Origin: Klebsiella pneumoniae
GTDB taxonomy: Bacteria; Myxococcota_A; UBA796; SXON01
Direction: 5' to 3'
NCBI GenBank assembly: GCA_945862325.1
Contig: CAMAXZ010000006.1
Coordinates: 62,001 to 126,000 of the forward strand
Length of the DNA stretch: 64,000 bases
A model generated the notes under the pieces. That model ran no database searches and was not told the origin of the DNA. It saw only the letters and a list, made by a program, of their open reading frames with translations. Position 1 is the first letter of the stretch, and every line of letters begins with the position of its first letter. This document shows positions 1-8,275 of this stretch, in pieces. A program made the position numbers and the translations under genes.

Positions 1-1180
1 GCGCCGCCGCGAAGTCGGGCGCCTGGTTGCCGTCGTGCAGGAGCGCGAGGGTTCGCCCGGCCTTGCGGGCGCCCTCGACGAGCATGCCCTGAAACTTGTG
101 CGGGCTCACCGACCCAAGGTTGCTCGCGGCGATCAGCCAGCCGCCCGGCGCGACGACGCGCACGCACGCCGCCACCAGCCGGGCGTAGTCCTGCTCGCCG
201 GACCACGGCCCGTCGGCGCCGTGGCTGTGGCCGGGCGGGTCGGCGAGCACGAGATCGAAGCGCCGTCCGGTGCGGCGCAGGCGGTCGAGGGCCCGGAAGC
301 TGTCCTCGGCCAGGAGCTCCCCGGCCGGGAGGCCGTTCAACGCGAAGTTCGCCGCCGCGCGATCGAGGTACGAGGGGGAGAGATCGACCGTGGTCGTGGC
401 GGACGCGCCGTGGAGCGCGGCGGCCACCGAGAAGGCGCCGGTGTGCGCGAAGAGATTCAGGAGGGACCGCCCTCGCCAGTGGGGCTCGAGCCAGGCGCGG
501 TTGTCACGCATGTCGGGGAACAGCCCGACGTCCTTGCCGCCGTTGCCCGGCCGGACCGCGAACCGCACGCCGCGCTCGACGATCACGACCTCGCCGGGAT
601 CATCGCCGAAGATCGGCCCGGGTTCGATCGCCCAACGACGGGGCTCCGGCTCTCGCGGATCCGGGCGGTGCGCGAGGTGGGCGGAGACGAGCGCCGGGCG
701 CAGGGCACGAAGCTCGCCCACGAGCAACGGGAGGAGGCCGAGGAGGGAAGGGGAGTCGAGGGAGACGACGGCGTGGTCGCCCCACACGTCGACGCGAATC
801 CCAGGAAGATCGTCGTTCTCTGCGTTCACCCATCGCCAAGCGGTCGACTCCGCGGGGATCGTGGCGCGTCGGAGCGCGAGCGCCGCCTCGAGCCGGCCCC
901 GCAGGAGGGGACCGTCGATCGGGCCCTCGTCCGCGCGGAAGCGTCGCGCCGCGATCCAGCCGTCGTCGGCGATGGCCGTGCCGAGCGCCTCGCCGGAGGC
1001 GGCGCGCAGCGGGATCGCGTCGCCGGGGCGCGCGCGCCCGGCGGTGAGCTCCTTGGGGTAGACCCACGGAAACCCCTGGCGCAGCCACTTCTCGCTGTAG
1101 CCGTTGACCGTGTAGCCGACGGTCGCGACGGGCTTCTTGGCGTCGGGCCCGCGCGTGCCGACGCCGCGGCGCGCGCTCAG
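1..1180 (-). CDS. Class I SAM-dependent rRNA methyltransferase, RlmI-like (C-terminus cut by window edge)
   Basis: Reading the minus strand from 1180 gives one open frame to the left edge without a stop. An N-terminal PUA-like part (FPWVYPKEL, RARPGDAIPL) is followed by a Rossmann methyltransferase with SLLNLFAHTGAFSVAAA (SAM-binding loop), a VDLSPSYLDRA acidic segment and a LADPPGHSHGADGPW motif. This is the layout of the RlmI/RlmK 23S rRNA methyltransferase family. There is no ATG, GTG or TTG near the N-terminus. The frame can begin at CTG 1180-1178, whose last bases form a CTGA overlap with the TGA of the upstream cyclase gene, so translation is probably coupled. The loop that carries Ser-Cys-Ser in RlmI reads AASNLGS here, so the usual catalytic cysteine is not seen; m5C activity is therefore uncertain. 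The C-terminal end lies outside the window. Confidence 0.8.
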   Translation of the reverse strand, partial: MSARRGVGTRGPDAKKPVATVGYTVNGYSEKWLRQGFPWVYPKELTAGRARPGDAIPLRAASGEALGTAIADDGWIAARRFRADEGPIDGPLLRGRLEAALALRRATIPAESTAWRWVNAENDDLPGIRVDVWGDHAVVSLDSPSLLGLLPLLVGELRALRPALVSAHLAHRPDPREPEPRRWAIEPGPIFGDDPGEVVIVERGVRFAVRPGNGGKDVGLFPDMRDNRAWLEPHWRGRSLLNLFAHTGAFSVAAALHGASATTTVDLSPSYLDRAAANFALNGLPAGELLAEDSFRALDRLRRTGRRFDLVLADPPGHSHGADGPWSGEQDYARLVAACVRVVAPGGWLIAASNLGSVSPHKFQGMLVEGARKAGRTLALLHDGNQAPDFAAA

Positions 1181-2712
1181 AGCTGCGGCTCCCGAAGCGC
1201 GACGACGCTCGTGCCGAGGAGGAACACGTCCCCCGCGGTGACGCTGGTCGGGGCGGCCAGGCGGTGGAGTTGGCCGCGCGCGTCGAGCAGGAGCGTGGCG
1301 CAGGTCTCGTGAAGGGGCACGACCTGGGCCTGGCCGTCGAACGCCGTGACCGAGGCCTGGCGGCGCCCGGTGAGCACCTTGTCGAGGGTGAAGCCCTTCT
1401 CCCGCGCGCGGAGGGCGCGCGGGCCGGAGAGCCAGCGGATGTTGTCCTGGTTGCTGCGATCCGGCAGCAGCAGGCCCGGGTGATTCGGCTCGCGCCCGAG
1501 CTCGACGTGCTGACCGTCGGCCACGCCGAGGCGCATCTGGGTGTCGCCGACGAGGGCGCCGAGGTAACCCTCCGCCTCGAGCGCGTGGTACACGAGCGCC
1601 CCCGCGGGCGTGCGCACGGTGAGGCCGCTCGTCAGCGCGACCGTGGCGTTGATCGCCGCGGCCTGGCCGCCGACCTGGACGCCGGGCGCCAACACCGTGA
1701 TGGACGCGCCGTTCGTGCCGACGTCGACCCGGACGACGGCGCGCTCGGAGCGGTTGACCCACCGGCCGTCGGGGAGCTGGTCGTAGCTGTAGCCGGCGAC
1801 GACCTCCGCGAGGGGCACCGCCGGCAGCGCGAGCCCGGCGACCACGAGCTCCACCGAGGCGGAGCGGTCCGTGTCGATGATGATCGTGTCCGAACCGCGG
1901 TTTGCCATCGCCGGCCGTTCGTGCGCCTGGATGGCCGACCGGATGGCCTGCGGCGTGGCGATGACGAGGTTGCGGCCGGAGCGGGCCCACTCGTAGCGAT
2001 CGAGCGGGGTCATGCTGTAGGTGACGAGCCAGATGCGGCCCGGATCGACGAGGGGGAGGCGGTCGAGCGCCTCTGTCAGGCCGGCGCTCGCCGGCTTGAA
2101 CCCCTCGAGCAGGACGTGCGCGTTCGGGGCGAGCACGGGCATCGGATCGCCCGCGTTCCAACGTACGATCTGGCGGGCCCGCACCGCGTTGACGAGCACC
2201 TCGGGGAGGTAGGCCGCGTGCTGAGGCACGGCGCGGAAGACCTCGATGTCGCCCGGGATGCCCTTGAGCGCGTGGCGGCCCGTGCTCTCCCACGGGATCT
2301 CCGCCTGGTTCATGCAGTGGCGCGTGGCGTTGCTGAACCAGACCTCGCCCGTGGGCGCCTTGGAGATGATGCGGGCGGCGAGGTTGACCGGCTCGCCGAA
2401 GGCGTCCGAGTCCGTCTCTTCCACGTCGCCGGTTCCGATGCCCGCGCGGAACTGGATGCCCGGCGCCTGGTGCGCCTCGACCAGGTCCATGCAGGCGCGG
2501 ATGGCGTCGGTGGCGCTGTCGAAGAACGCCATGAACGAGTCGCCGATGTTCTTGACGACGCGCCCGCCGCGCGCGGCGAGGACAGGTTGAACGAGGCGTT
2601 CGTGGGTCAGGAGCAGGTTGCGCAGACCCTCGCGGTCGCTCGCCGAGACGGACTGGGTGTAGCCCGCCATGTCGGTGAACACGATCGTGCGGGTGACAGT
2701 ACGTGTTTGCAC
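1177..2712 (-). CDS. Class III adenylate/guanylate cyclase with C-terminal FHA-like domain
   Basis: The 511-residue protein starts at GTG 2712. Residues 1 to about 165 form a class III nucleotidyl cyclase domain: IVFTDMAGYT carries the first metal Asp, KNIGDSFMAFF the second, and GEPVNLAARI the transition-state Asn and Arg. No membrane segment is evident, so it looks cytosolic. The middle part is unassigned. The last 130 residues contain LGREPNHPGLLLPD and DNIRWLSG, which resemble the GR...N/H core of a phosphothreonine-binding FHA domain. A cyclase-FHA fusion suggests second-messenger output modulated by phospho-protein binding. It lies upstream of the methyltransferase gene in the same transcript (CTGA overlap). 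cAMP versus cGMP specificity cannot be told from sequence alone. Confidence 0.85.
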   Translation of the reverse strand: MQTRTVTRTIVFTDMAGYTQSVSASDREGLRNLLLTHERLVQPVLAARGGRVVKNIGDSFMAFFDSATDAIRACMDLVEAHQAPGIQFRAGIGTGDVEETDSDAFGEPVNLAARIISKAPTGEVWFSNATRHCMNQAEIPWESTGRHALKGIPGDIEVFRAVPQHAAYLPEVLVNAVRARQIVRWNAGDPMPVLAPNAHVLLEGFKPASAGLTEALDRLPLVDPGRIWLVTYSMTPLDRYEWARSGRNLVIATPQAIRSAIQAHERPAMANRGSDTIIIDTDRSASVELVVAGLALPAVPLAEVVAGYSYDQLPDGRWVNRSERAVVRVDVGTNGASITVLAPGVQVGGQAAAINATVALTSGLTVRTPAGALVYHALEAEGYLGALVGDTQMRLGVADGQHVELGREPNHPGLLLPDRSNQDNIRWLSGPRALRAREKGFTLDKVLTGRRQASVTAFDGQAQVVPLHETCATLLLDARGQLHRLAAPTSVTAGDVFLLGTSVVALREPQL

Positions 2713-2829
2713 GCGGGCCTCGCCGGGGACGGAGTCTATCGCTCGTGGCCCGCCGTGTCGACCGTGCGGCCCCGAGACGCTCCGTGACTGACATCCTGTC
2801 CTGCGGCCATCGGCGGGGCGGCACCGCGC

Positions 2830-2840
2830 GACAAGTTGTC
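2830..2840. promoter_or_regulatory. 11-bp dyad GACAA-G-TTGTC, possible operator
   Basis: A perfect inverted repeat (5 bp arms, 1 bp spacer) in the 201-bp gap between the divergent cyclase and gspC genes. It lies about 43 bp upstream of the sigma-54-like element, so it could be an activator site for the secretion operon or an operator for the cyclase gene. No family assignment is possible. The rest of the gap (2713-2913) shows only this dyad and the promoter element. Confidence 0.35.
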
Positions 2841-2882
2841 AATGCGGGCCCTCCACGGCGCGCCAGTCGCGTCCGCCCTCGT

Positions 2883-2898
2883 CGGCACGACATTTGCT
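2883..2898 (+). promoter_or_regulatory. Sigma-54 (RpoN)-type promoter candidate for the gsp operon
   Basis: CGGCACG at 2883-2889, four bases, then TTGCT at 2894-2898 matches the -24/-12 consensus TGGCACG-N4-TTGCW at every position except the first T. The GG (2884-2885) and GC (2896-2897) doublets have the required spacing. The predicted transcription start would be near 2909, only about 5 nt before the gspC ATG at 2914, and would cut off the AGGGG ribosome site at 2903-2907. This is a weakness. Either initiation yields an almost leaderless transcript, or the match is fortuitous. Confidence 0.45.
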
Positions 2899-2913
2899 TG
2901 GTAGGGGCGCGAC

Positions 2914-3909
2914 ATGCGAAACCCCGCACGACGACCCTCAACCCTGTGGCCGATCCTCCTCGCGGTGTCCGGGGCGGTGTCCGTCGCGCTCGGCCTCGCG
3001 GTCGGCATCGGCGTGACCCGCACCTACGTCGCTGGCTGGGTCGGTCTGCCCGACGACGCCGAGCTGCGCGAGTACGCCGACTCCCCCGCGGCCGTGGCGG
3101 CGGCGGACGGCGCGCCGTCGCCGTCGGGCGACGCCCCCGACGAGGCCGGCGCCGAAGCGCCCGCGCCGCCGGACGATCCTCCGGCCACCGCGCGCCGGGC
3201 GCTGCCGAAGTCGACCTACGTCGACGTCGTCCTGCGCCGCAACATCTTCGACAGCACCGCGGTCTACAACCCCGAGGTCGCCTCGGCCGACCTGGGCTCC
3301 GAGTGTCGCTCGAACGACTCGTTGCGCCTGGTCGCGACGGTCGTGGCGGACACCCCGTCCTACAGCTCGGCGCTGATCGCCATCGGCTCCGGCCGCGACG
3401 CGAAGCTCGACGGCTTCGCGTTCGGCGCCCCGGTGGGGTCCGACGGGCGCATCACCCTCATCGAGCAGAACAAGGTCTGCCTCGACGGGGCCGGGTGCAT
3501 CTGCATCGGGGGCGAGGGCAAGGCGCCCGCCGCCGCCGCCGACGCGCCCAAGGGCGAGGACGCCGAGGGCATCGAAAAGGTGTCGGACACCAAGTTCCAG
3601 GTCGACAAGTCCGTCATCGACGGCGCGATGGGCGACCTCGACAAGCTCGCCGGCCAGGTGCGCGTGTCCCCGAAGAAGGACGCGAGCGGCAACATCGAGG
3701 GCTACCGACTGTCCGCGATCCGACGCGGAAGCCTCCTCGAGAAGCTCGGCATCAAGAACGGCGACGTCGTGCACGCCGTCAACGGGCAGCCCCTCACGAG
3801 CACCCAGGGCGCGCTCGCCACCTACCAGACCCTCCAGAACGAACGGGCCTTCACCTTCGAGATCACGCGCCGCAACCAGCGCCAGACCCTCGAGTACGAG
3901 GTCCGATGA
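2914..3909 (+). CDS. gspC: Type II secretion system protein GspC (inner-membrane, PDZ)
   Basis: GspC links the inner-membrane platform to the GspD secretin. The 331-residue protein has a short basic N-terminus, one transmembrane helix at about residues 11-35 (WPILLAVSGAVSVALGLAV), an Ala/Pro/Asp-rich periplasmic linker, and a homology region around VLRRNIFDSTAVYN where GspC contacts the secretin N0 domain. It ends in a PDZ domain with GSLLEKLGIKNGDVVHAVNG. ATG 2914 is preceded by AGGGG seven bases upstream. The stop overlaps the gspD start (ATGA). It is the first gene of the operon and sits behind the sigma-54-like element. Confidence 0.9.
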   Translation: MRNPARRPSTLWPILLAVSGAVSVALGLAVGIGVTRTYVAGWVGLPDDAELREYADSPAAVAAADGAPSPSGDAPDEAGAEAPAPPDDPPATARRALPKSTYVDVVLRRNIFDSTAVYNPEVASADLGSECRSNDSLRLVATVVADTPSYSSALIAIGSGRDAKLDGFAFGAPVGSDGRITLIEQNKVCLDGAGCICIGGEGKAPAAAADAPKGEDAEGIEKVSDTKFQVDKSVIDGAMGDLDKLAGQVRVSPKKDASGNIEGYRLSAIRRGSLLEKLGIKNGDVVHAVNGQPLTSTQGALATYQTLQNERAFTFEITRRNQRQTLEYEVR

Positions 3910-6557
3910 CCCCTTCCACCGGAATCCGCGTGCAGCTCTCGCCCTTCCCCTTCCGCGCCGTCTCCTTGGTCGTCGGGTCCTTCCTCGCCGCGTGCGCGCT
4001 CGCTTCGGCGCCCGCGTGGGCGCAGGACGAGAAGTCGGACGAGGAGGAAGAACCGCGTCCGCCGCCGCCCGACCGCATCGGCCCGCCGCGCCCGCTCGGC
4101 CCCGGCGGCATCCCGCTGCCGCGTCCGGGCGAGCTGCCCGGCGGCCCGCCGCCCGGTGAGGGCCCGCCGCCGAAGGGTGGGCCGCCGGACGGTCCGCCGC
4201 CGGACGGGCCCGCCCCGATCCCCGGGGGCGCGCCGCCCAAGGCCGGCGCCGCGCCAGGCGCGTCGAGCTCCACCAAGGTGCCCTGTGTGTCGCCCTCGAC
4301 GAAGGTCACGATCGACTTCGCGGACGCGCCGCTCTCGGACGTCACCAAGTACATGGCCGAGATCACCTGCCGCAACTTCATCCTCGGCGAGGACCTCAAG
4401 GGCGCGGTCACGATCATCAGCCACCAGCAGGTCTCGGTCGCGGAAGCCTACGAGGCCTACCTGAGCGCGCTCGAGGTCGCCGGCTACACCACGGTCACGG
4501 TCGGAAAGAGCACGAAGATCGTCTCGACGGGCAAGGCCGCGAACGCCCCGCTGCGCGTCTACGAGGGGGACGACATCCCCGGCACGGACAACTTCGTGAC
4601 GCAGATCATCCAGATGGAGAACGTGTCCGTCAGCGACATCAGCACCATCGTGAAGGAGCTCAGCGGGCCGAGCGCGAAGGTCATCGCCTACGCCCCGACG
4701 AACACGCTCATGGTCACCGACGCGGCCTACAACATCCGCCGCGTGTACCGCATCGCCAAGCAGCTCGACGTGGCGGCGCCCAAGTCCAAGCTGGAGATCG
4801 TGCCGCTCCGCCACGCCACGGCGGCCGACGTCGAGCGCATCCTCGAGGAGGTCTACGGGGTCGCGGCGGCGAGCGCCTCCGGCGGCGCCCCCGCCAACAG
4901 CCGCGCCACCGACACACCGGCGTCCCGGCGCCGTCGGCGCGCCGAAGAGGACGCCGCCCCGGCGGCCGGCGCCTCGAGCACCAACGTCGGCACCGAGGGC
5001 GCGTACATCTCGAAGATCATCGCCGACGAGCGTACCAACTCGCTCATCCTGATGGCCAACGAGACCGCCCTGGCCAAGGTCAAGGAGCTCATCGCGCAGA
5101 TCGACATCGACATCGATCCCGCCAGCCGCTCGCAGATCCACGTGATCTACCTCGAGCACGCCGACGCGACGGAGATCGCGAGCGTGCTCCAGAGCCTCAG
5201 CGGCGGGAGCGGCTCCGGCGGTTCGGGCGCCGGCAGCCGCAACAACGGATCGAAGTCGACCACTCCCCCGCGGAACACCGGCGGCACCAACCGCGGCAAC
5301 ACCGGCGGCGGCGCCGCGCCGCGCGGTCCGGGCGGCGGGCCTCCCGGCTTCCCGGGCGGCGCCGGCGGCACCGAAGGGGTGGGGGGCGCGGGCGGCGTCG
5401 TGGCGGCCTTCGACTCCGGCGTGCGCATCACCGCGGACGAGAACACCAACTCCCTGGTCATGATCGCCGCGCCCGAAGACTTCCGCATCCTCCGAAGCGT
5501 CGTCGATCGGCTGGACATCCCCCGCCGTCAGGTGTTCGTCGAGGCGGTCGTGATGGAGATCGGCAGCGAGGACGAGCTCGCGGCCGGCATCGGCTTCCAC
5601 AGCGGCTCCGCCGGCGAAGACGGCACCTTGGGGTACGGCGCCGCGGCGCTCGGCGGCAACTCGCTCGCCGTGCCGCTCGCGTCCGCCGACCTCCTGAGCG
5701 GGCTCGCCATGGGCATCTTCGGCCAGGCCATCGAGGTGCCGCTCAGCACCGGCACGATCTCCGTCCCGGCGTTCGGCATCGCCATCAACGCGCTCCAGAC
5801 CAACTCCGGTGTGAGCATCCTGAGCAATCCGAACCTCCTCGTGCTCGACAACGAGGAGGCCACGATCAACGTCGGCCGCAACGTGCCGTTCCCGGTCAGC
5901 TCCGGCCGCGACAACAACGGCCAGCCGATCATCAGTTACCAGCGGGAAGACGTCGGCATCACCCTCGAGGTGACCCCGCAGATCAACGAGTCCAACTACG
6001 TCACGCTCGAGCTGTCGCTCGAGGTCGCGGAGGTCGAGGAGGACTCGAGCGGGCTCGACGTGACGACGGCGGGGTTCATCACCTCCAACCGCCGCACCGA
6101 GAACGTGGTGGTGGTGCGCGACAATCAGACCATCGTCATCGGTGGCTTGATCGGCAACACCACGACCGAGGTCGAGACGAAGGTGCCCATCCTGGGCGAC
6201 ATCCCGCTGCTCGGGGTCCTGTTCCGCGGCAAGCGCGACAAGGAGCGTCGGACCAACCTTCTGATCTTCCTGACGCCGCACGTCATCAACGAGCCGGAGG
6301 ACCTCGAGGAGGTCTACCGGATCAAGTTCGCGCAGCAGCAGGAGTTCATGCGGCGCTTCTACGGCAAGAGCCGGGACGAGCGCCAGGAGGAGATGCAGAA
6401 GCTCCTGTACGGCTCGATGAACGTCATCGACGTCCCGAGCGTGTACCGGGAGAAGCAGGACCCCAACCAGAAGTCGAACACCATCGACCTCCCCGGCTAC
6501 CAGCCGATGACCGATCCGGCGGCGCCGACGGAACCGGCGCCGGGCGGGGGGAACTGA
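3906..6557 (+). CDS. gspD: Type II secretion system secretin GspD
   Basis: Outer-membrane secretin channel, 883 residues, starting at ATG 3906 inside the gspC stop. An export signal ends near residue 39 (AWA-Q); an LAAC motif at 27-30 also leaves lipoprotein processing possible. Next comes an unusually Pro/Gly-rich, repetitive stretch (about residues 48-120). The N0 domain follows (VTIDFADAPLSDVTKYMAE), then N1-N3 repeats with long Gly/Ser/Asn-rich inserts (for example around GGSGSGGSGAGSRNNGS), and the secretin domain with SGVSILSNPNLLVLDNEEA and VVRDNQTIVIGGLIGN. After the barrel core the tail carries an acidic/Gln-rich segment that may be the pilotin-binding S domain. The long low-complexity linkers are unusual compared with the 650-700 residue enterobacterial proteins. 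Confidence 0.93.
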   Translation: MTPSTGIRVQLSPFPFRAVSLVVGSFLAACALASAPAWAQDEKSDEEEEPRPPPPDRIGPPRPLGPGGIPLPRPGELPGGPPPGEGPPPKGGPPDGPPPDGPAPIPGGAPPKAGAAPGASSSTKVPCVSPSTKVTIDFADAPLSDVTKYMAEITCRNFILGEDLKGAVTIISHQQVSVAEAYEAYLSALEVAGYTTVTVGKSTKIVSTGKAANAPLRVYEGDDIPGTDNFVTQIIQMENVSVSDISTIVKELSGPSAKVIAYAPTNTLMVTDAAYNIRRVYRIAKQLDVAAPKSKLEIVPLRHATAADVERILEEVYGVAAASASGGAPANSRATDTPASRRRRRAEEDAAPAAGASSTNVGTEGAYISKIIADERTNSLILMANETALAKVKELIAQIDIDIDPASRSQIHVIYLEHADATEIASVLQSLSGGSGSGGSGAGSRNNGSKSTTPPRNTGGTNRGNTGGGAAPRGPGGGPPGFPGGAGGTEGVGGAGGVVAAFDSGVRITADENTNSLVMIAAPEDFRILRSVVDRLDIPRRQVFVEAVVMEIGSEDELAAGIGFHSGSAGEDGTLGYGAAALGGNSLAVPLASADLLSGLAMGIFGQAIEVPLSTGTISVPAFGIAINALQTNSGVSILSNPNLLVLDNEEATINVGRNVPFPVSSGRDNNGQPIISYQREDVGITLEVTPQINESNYVTLELSLEVAEVEEDSSGLDVTTAGFITSNRRTENVVVVRDNQTIVIGGLIGNTTTEVETKVPILGDIPLLGVLFRGKRDKERRTNLLIFLTPHVINEPEDLEEVYRIKFAQQQEFMRRFYGKSRDERQEEMQKLLYGSMNVIDVPSVYREKQDPNQKSNTIDLPGYQPMTDPAAPTEPAPGGGN

Positions 6558-8275
6558 TGGCCGTCCGTCGCGAGGGGTTCGACGAGGTGCTCACGCGCGC
6601 CGGGGCCGATCCGGCGCGGATGCGCGAGGCGCGCCGTGAGGCCGAGCGCGCGGGCATCACCCTCGTCGAGAGCGCGCAGCGCCTCCAGCTCGTGGCGCCC
6701 GACAAGCTCGCGCGGGCGCTCGCCGAGCTGCTCGGGCTGCCGTTCCTCGGGGCGATCGAGCTGGAGCGCGTGGAGCTCGAGCTGGTGCGGCCGATCTCTC
6801 TCGCGATGGCGCGCGAGGAGGGCTTCCTCCCGCTGTGGAAGGAAGCCGGGTTCGTGCGCGTGGCCATCGCCGACGCGCGGGCCATGTCCTTGTTGGGCGA
6901 TCTGCGCGTGCTCTACCGCACCCCCGTGCGCGCGTCGGTCGTGCCGGCCGACGTCCTGCGCGACGCGACGAACAAGTGCTTCGACAAGGCGGCCCGGAGC
7001 GCGTCCGCCGTCATGGAAGAGATCCGCGAGGAGGGCGGCGGCGGCGACGGCCTGGCCGACGACCTCTCCCTGAACGAAGACCTCCTCGACGACCCGAACC
7101 AGGCCCCCATCATCCGTTTCGTCAACACCTTGTTGACGCAAGCGGTGAAGGACCGGGCGAGCGACATCCACATCGAGCCGTTCGAGCGCGAGCTCGTGGT
7201 TCGCTTCCGGATCGACGGCGTGCTCTACGAGATCGTGAAGCCGCCGACCAAGCTCCAGGCGAGCATCGTCAGCCGCGTCAAGATCATGGCCGGCCTCAAC
7301 ATCGCCGAGAAGCGCATCCCGCAGGACGGTCGCATCCGCACCCGGTTCGCCGGCCGCGAGATCGACCTTCGCGTCAGCACCTTGCCCGTGCGGCACGGCG
7401 AGCGGGTGGTCATGCGTATCCTCGAGAAGGGACAGGTCTTCAACCTCGACCAGATCGGCATGTCCAAGGCCACCGTCGAGCACTTCCGCCGCCTCATCCA
7501 GCGCCCGCACGGCATCCTGCTCGTGACCGGCCCGACCGGCTCCGGCAAGACCACGACGCTCTACTCCGCGCTCGCGGAGATCAACGCCCCGGACCTGAAC
7601 ATCCTCACGATCGAGGACCCGATCGAGTACGAGCTCCGCGGCATCGGGCAGACGCAGGTGAACCCGAAGATCGAGCTGACCTTCGCGTCGGCCCTCCGCG
7701 CCCACCTCCGGCAGGACCCGGACGTCATCATGGTCGGTGAGATCCGCGACAAAGAGACGGCTGACAACGCCGTCCAAGCGTCGCTCACCGGTCACCTCGT
7801 GTTCAGCACCCTGCACACGAACGACGCCGCCACGGCGTTCTCGCGCCTCATCGACATGGGCGTGGAGCCCTTCCTCGTGTCCTCGTCGCTGCTCGCCGTG
7901 CTCGCCCAGCGCCTCGTCCGCCGGCTCTGCCCGCACTGCAAGGAGCCCTACGTGCCGAGCGACGTGGAGCTCGCGGAGGCGGGCATCCCGCGCAGCGTGG
8001 TGGCGGGCCACACGGTGTACCGCGGCAAGGGCTGCGCCGCGTGTCTGTCGACCGGGTACAAGGGCCGGGCCGGTATCTACGAGCTGCTCGTCGTGTCGGA
8101 AGGCGTGCGTCAGCTCGTCATGAGCGGCGCCAGCGCGGTCGCGGTGAAGCGCAAGGCGGTCGAAGAGCAGATGGGCACCCTGCGCGACGACGGCGTGCGC
8201 CAGGTGCTCGCCGGGTTGACGTCCATCGACGAGGTGATGCGCGTCACGCAAGAAGACACGGTGGAGCTCGACTGA
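6557..8275 (+). CDS. gspE: Type II secretion ATPase GspE
   Basis: Cytoplasmic secretion ATPase that drives pseudopilus assembly. The 572-residue protein has the N-terminal MshEN/T2SSE_N-type domain, then the Walker A motif GPTGSGKT at residues 325-332, an Asp box (LTIEDPIEYE), Walker B (PDVIMVGEIRD), a His box (HLVFSTLHTNDA) and the zinc-binding tetracysteine region CPHC...CAAC typical of GspE/PilB. All catalytic elements are intact. The ATG overlaps the gspD TGA by one base (TGATG), and the gene's own stop overlaps the gspF ATG in the same way, so translation is coupled along the operon. Confidence 0.95.
   Translation: MAVRREGFDEVLTRAGADPARMREARREAERAGITLVESAQRLQLVAPDKLARALAELLGLPFLGAIELERVELELVRPISLAMAREEGFLPLWKEAGFVRVAIADARAMSLLGDLRVLYRTPVRASVVPADVLRDATNKCFDKAARSASAVMEEIREEGGGGDGLADDLSLNEDLLDDPNQAPIIRFVNTLLTQAVKDRASDIHIEPFERELVVRFRIDGVLYEIVKPPTKLQASIVSRVKIMAGLNIAEKRIPQDGRIRTRFAGREIDLRVSTLPVRHGERVVMRILEKGQVFNLDQIGMSKATVEHFRRLIQRPHGILLVTGPTGSGKTTTLYSALAEINAPDLNILTIEDPIEYELRGIGQTQVNPKIELTFASALRAHLRQDPDVIMVGEIRDKETADNAVQASLTGHLVFSTLHTNDAATAFSRLIDMGVEPFLVSSSLLAVLAQRLVRRLCPHCKEPYVPSDVELAEAGIPRSVVAGHTVYRGKGCAACLSTGYKGRAGIYELLVVSEGVRQLVMSGASAVAVKRKAVEEQMGTLRDDGVRQVLAGLTSIDEVMRVTQEDTVELD

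Noticed and set aside
2703-3905. Upstream in-frame extension of gspD
   Set aside because: It runs through gspC in another frame; the ATG at 3906 with signal peptide and ATGA overlap is clearly the true start.
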